14,635 bases of DNA from Phytohabitans sp036906915 (GTDB lineage Bacteria > Actinomycetota > Actinomycetes > Mycobacteriales > Micromonosporaceae). The notes beneath the pieces are model-generated. The model was given only the letters and a program-made list of their open reading frames with translations. It had not been told where the DNA came from and did no database searches. The stretch spans positions 1 through 14,635 of the forward strand of contig NZ_JBAKHX010000125.1 of NCBI RefSeq assembly GCF_036906915.1. The letters run 5' to 3'. Of the stretch, positions 13,150 to 14,635 are shown in pieces. A program made the translations under genes and the position numbers. Every line of letters begins with the position of its first letter. Positions within the stretch are counted from its first letter, which is position 1.

Positions 13150-13700
13150 CCACGATCGCGAACACGTTCACCAAAGAGTTCGACCGGGCACAGCGGCGCC
13201 GCCTGGGTGATGTCACCGACGATGGGCATGAACGGCTGCCGGTGTTCCGGGTCGGGCTTACCTCGCGGACCACGCTGCGGACCTTGAACCGGATGATCTG
13301 CGAGTTCTCCGGGCACCGGGCGGGCTAGCGCCGCGCAGCTGGGCACGTTCGCGGTGGACTGTGCGCTGTCGTGCCAGAGCCGCGTCGGGATCATCGACGA
13401 CCTCCACTTCGTGGATCTGAATCGCCGCGACGGTGTCGAGGTGTTCAACCACTTGAAGTGGCTGTCGAACGAGTTGCCGGTCACGTTCATCTACGCCGGC
13501 GTCGAGCTGGCCGAACGGCGGCTATTCACCGAAGGGCTGTCGGGGGACAGCCTGGTGCTGGCACAAACCGCGACGCGGTGGACGCGGCTGGAGCTGCCGC
13601 CGTTCATGGTCACCAGCAACACCGGGCGCAGGCACTGGGCCAGTCTGCTAAAGGCCACCGAGCGGCAACTGGTCCTCGCCGCTGCCCGGCAGATGATCGC
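13150..13700 (+). pseudogene. TniB/TnsC-like transposition ATPase, truncated at both ends
   Basis: The first segment reads TIANTFTKEFDRAQRRRLGD, VTDDGHERLPVFRVGLTSRT, TLRTLNRMICEFSGH and hits a stop at 13326-13328. After a frame change it continues AQLGTFAVDCALSCQSRVGI, IDDLHFVDLNRRDGVEVFNH, LKWLSNELPVTFIYAGVELA, ERRLFTEG and SNTGRRHWASLLKATERQLV to about 13690. RVGIIDDLHFVD is the Walker B of an AAA+ ATPase (IIDD), and ELPVTFIYAGV is the sensor-1 strand, as in TniB/TnsC regulators that select targets for Tn7/Tn5053-type transposition. The Walker A region, the first 50-100 residues and the C-terminal lid are missing. The end of the frame overlaps the 3' end of the small-gene pair. It may come from the same element as a TnsA-like copy. 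Confidence 0.75.
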
Positions 13701-13712
13701 GGATCTTTCCCG

Positions 13713-13913
13713 TCACTTCCACGGCTGCTTCATCAGCAGGTAGACGGCAACGGAACCCACAAGTGCGCCGAGGACGAAGCCCCGGAAGCCGCTTGCTGAG
13801 CCAGAACGAACCTCCTCCTGCTGACGCCCCGAACGGACCTGCGCGGACTCCCGCTCGCCTCGCGACAGCCTCTCAGCCAGCTCATACGCGAGCCATCGCC
13901 ATCTGCTGATCAC
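13713..13913 (-). CDS. Small tail-anchored membrane protein (66 aa)
   Basis: GTG 13913 overlaps the upstream small gene's stop as GTGA and encodes MISRWRWLAYELAERLSRGE, then a polar Glu/Arg/Gln-rich middle, then GFRGFVLGALVGSVAVYLLM and KQPWK. Residues about 43-61 are one hydrophobic helix close to the C-terminus, so a tail-anchored inner-membrane protein is likely. No family was recognised. The open frame, the operon-type overlap and the balanced composition support a real gene among surrounding debris. Its 3' end overlaps the extreme end of the TniB-like fragment on the other strand. A two-gene toxin-antitoxin, phage or plasmid-maintenance role is possible but not shown. Confidence 0.6.
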   Translation of the reverse strand: MISRWRWLAYELAERLSRGERESAQVRSGRQQEEVRSGSASGFRGFVLGALVGSVAVYLLMKQPWK

Positions 13914-14056
13914 GAACCACGCTTCGGCGGGGACCTTCGACCCTTGCTTTTCAACTGCGACGTGGCCTCATTCACCTTCTCCTTGAACGCGTCGCCGGCG
14001 ATCTTTCGCACGAGTTGTCTAGCCGCTTCGCTCGGCCCGCCTGCACGATCCGCCAC
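13910..14056 (-). CDS. Small soluble helical protein (48 aa), first gene of a coupled pair
   Basis: GTG 14056 has a near-perfect SD, AGGAGGT (14063-14069), six bases upstream; a longer frame to 14122 exists but begins with Gly/Arg-rich, non-coding-like sequence, so the shorter start is preferred. It encodes MADRAGGPSEAARQLVRKIA, then GDAFKEKVNEATSQLKSKGR and a basic tail RSPPKRGS. One or two amphipathic helices and net positive charge are visible; no family was recognised. It overlaps the membrane-protein gene by four bases (GTGA), so both are surely co-translated. No promoter was identified upstream. Confidence 0.55.
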   Translation of the reverse strand: MADRAGGPSEAARQLVRKIAGDAFKEKVNEATSQLKSKGRRSPPKRGS

Positions 14057-14166
14057 CTGCCCACCTCCTGGTCGAACGGTGCCGACGATTCGACATTCCG
14101 GCCCACGCTGCGCAACAGCCACCTGTCGGATAGCAGTCAGGTCGATCGGCAGCGAAGTCGATCAGC

Positions 14167-14376
14167 GTGCTACCGCGCGGTGGTAACGCCCGTCATAGCG
14201 GTGCATCCAACCGAACGGACCGCTGCCGCGCTACGGATAACGCCGCCCTAACCCCTCTCCGCCTCAACAACGACAGCTCAGACCGGTCCTACATGTACGC
14301 CACCTCAACCGGCGCCGTGCGATGGAACACCGGCGCCACCGACAGCAGCACGGTCTGGGCGTTCGAACGCAAGTAA
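14167..14376 (+). pseudogene. 3' end of an unidentified gene, beta-rich C-terminus
   Basis: The frame from GTG 14167 becomes protein-like from about 14240: LTPLRLNNDSSDRSYMYATS, TGAVRWNTGATDSSTVWAFE, RK, stop at 14374-14376, with strongly GC-ending codons. Repeated aromatic/small-polar alternation and a final 'STVWAF' strand suggest the last beta-strands of a secreted or lectin-like domain. The stop is followed 26 bases later by a perfect terminator stem, which supports a true gene end. The first part of the frame (14167-14240) is Arg/Asn-rich and unlikely to be coding. Family not identified. Confidence 0.35.
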
Positions 14377-14402
14377 CTAAACCCCCAACGAGATGCGGGG
14401 CT

Positions 14403-14428
14403 GGGGCCGGCGAGCGTTCGCCGGCCCC
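14403..14428 (+). terminator. Perfect 11-bp stem-loop
   Basis: GGGGCCGGCGA (14403-14413) and TCGCCGGCCCC (14418-14428) pair perfectly around a GCGT loop, 26 bases after a stop codon on the plus strand. No U-tract follows, as is usual in high-GC genomes. Confidence 0.75.
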
Positions 14429-14563
14429 ACGCGCAGCGCTGTCCAAATCGGACCAGGTGTGCTCCAGTAGCGTCGCCTACCTCTCGAAATCATTGACAAT
14501 CGGCACGTCTTAGCCCTGATCCACCGATGAGATTCGGTTGAGGGCGGTGTGGCAGACGGGAAA

Positions 14564-14626
14564 GTGCCCTCTGAACTGGGAAGATTGAAGTTGCTGACGC
14601 TTCTATCTTCTGGTTCGAGAGGGCAC
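14564..14626. repeat. Long imperfect hairpin at the right edge, possible IS end
   Basis: GTGCCCTCT (14564-14572) pairs with AGAGGGCAC (14618-14626), and the inner arms continue: GAACTGGGAAGATTGAAG on the left against CTTCTATCTTCTGGTTC on the right, with few mismatches, around a short TTGCTGACG loop. About 27-base arms are much longer than a normal terminator. It could be the sub-terminal structure of an insertion sequence whose transposase lies beyond the window; the family was not identified. Confidence 0.45.
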
Positions 14627-14635
14627 CGTCGAGGT

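Noticed and set aside
14493..14498. TTGACA as a promoter at the right edge
   Set aside because: No acceptable -10 hexamer at 15-19 bases downstream.

Overview
The window is high-GC DNA with GTG/TTG starts, GC-ending codons and actinobacterial gene families (a NarL-type two-component pair next to an FtsX-type ABC exporter, a large serine recombinase, actinobacterial TnsA/TniB-like transposition proteins). It most resembles the accessory genome of a mycelial actinomycete. A Micromonospora/Pseudonocardia-like host is a guess. No rRNA, tRNA or CRISPR array was seen.

Layout. 1-1111 (minus) is debris: a partial membrane protein joined to a frameshifted fructosamine-kinase-like gene, then a frameshifted serine-recombinase C-terminus. 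1154-2203 (plus) is an intact unit: a near-consensus promoter overlapped by a CsoR-like palindrome, a ribbon-helix-helix/Clp-N protein, an overlapping 58-aa membrane protein and a stem-loop. 2398-2654 holds the C-terminal half of an M23 peptidase. 2657-2713 carries phased TGTCGC repeats and palindromes that look like a Tn7-like transposon end, followed by a TnsA-like endonuclease gene cut short near 3225. 3226-9045 is a minus-strand cassette: histidine kinase (sensor part lost), response regulator, ABC ATPase, FtsX-type permease and a damaged phosphotransferase. A second, frameshifted TnsA-like gene (9051-9540) abuts the truncated kinase. 9691-10659 (plus) encodes an intact 322-aa protein with a ricin-type beta-trefoil, a short segment resembling a nitrile-hydratase-type leader, and a hydrophobic C-terminus bracketed by cysteine pairs. 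10727-11434 is mostly debris, including a LysR-like HTH piece and the N-terminal half of an M23 peptidase. 11435-11980 (minus) is a nucleotidyltransferase of the aminoglycoside/lincosamide-resistance type without a usable start codon. 12151-13142 is the end of a putative tyrosine recombinase plus a TnpC-like protein overlapping by GTGA, followed by a TniB/TnsC-like ATPase fragment. 13713-14056 (minus) is an intact pair of very small genes. The right edge has a gene 3' end, a terminator and a long imperfect hairpin.

Interpretation. The mobile-element genes are broken by frameshifts and truncations, while the regulator/ABC cassette, the Clp-N unit, the lectin-fusion gene and the small gene pair remain open. 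This points to a layered, decaying island rather than poor sequence. The most original object is the lectin-leader-hydrophobic-peptide fusion at 9691. The most informative structural clue is that the two M23 halves occur in swapped order (C-half at 2.4 kb, N-half at 11.2 kb), as expected if the segment between them entered as a circle that opened inside that gene. All family assignments come from reading motifs by eye; no database was searched.
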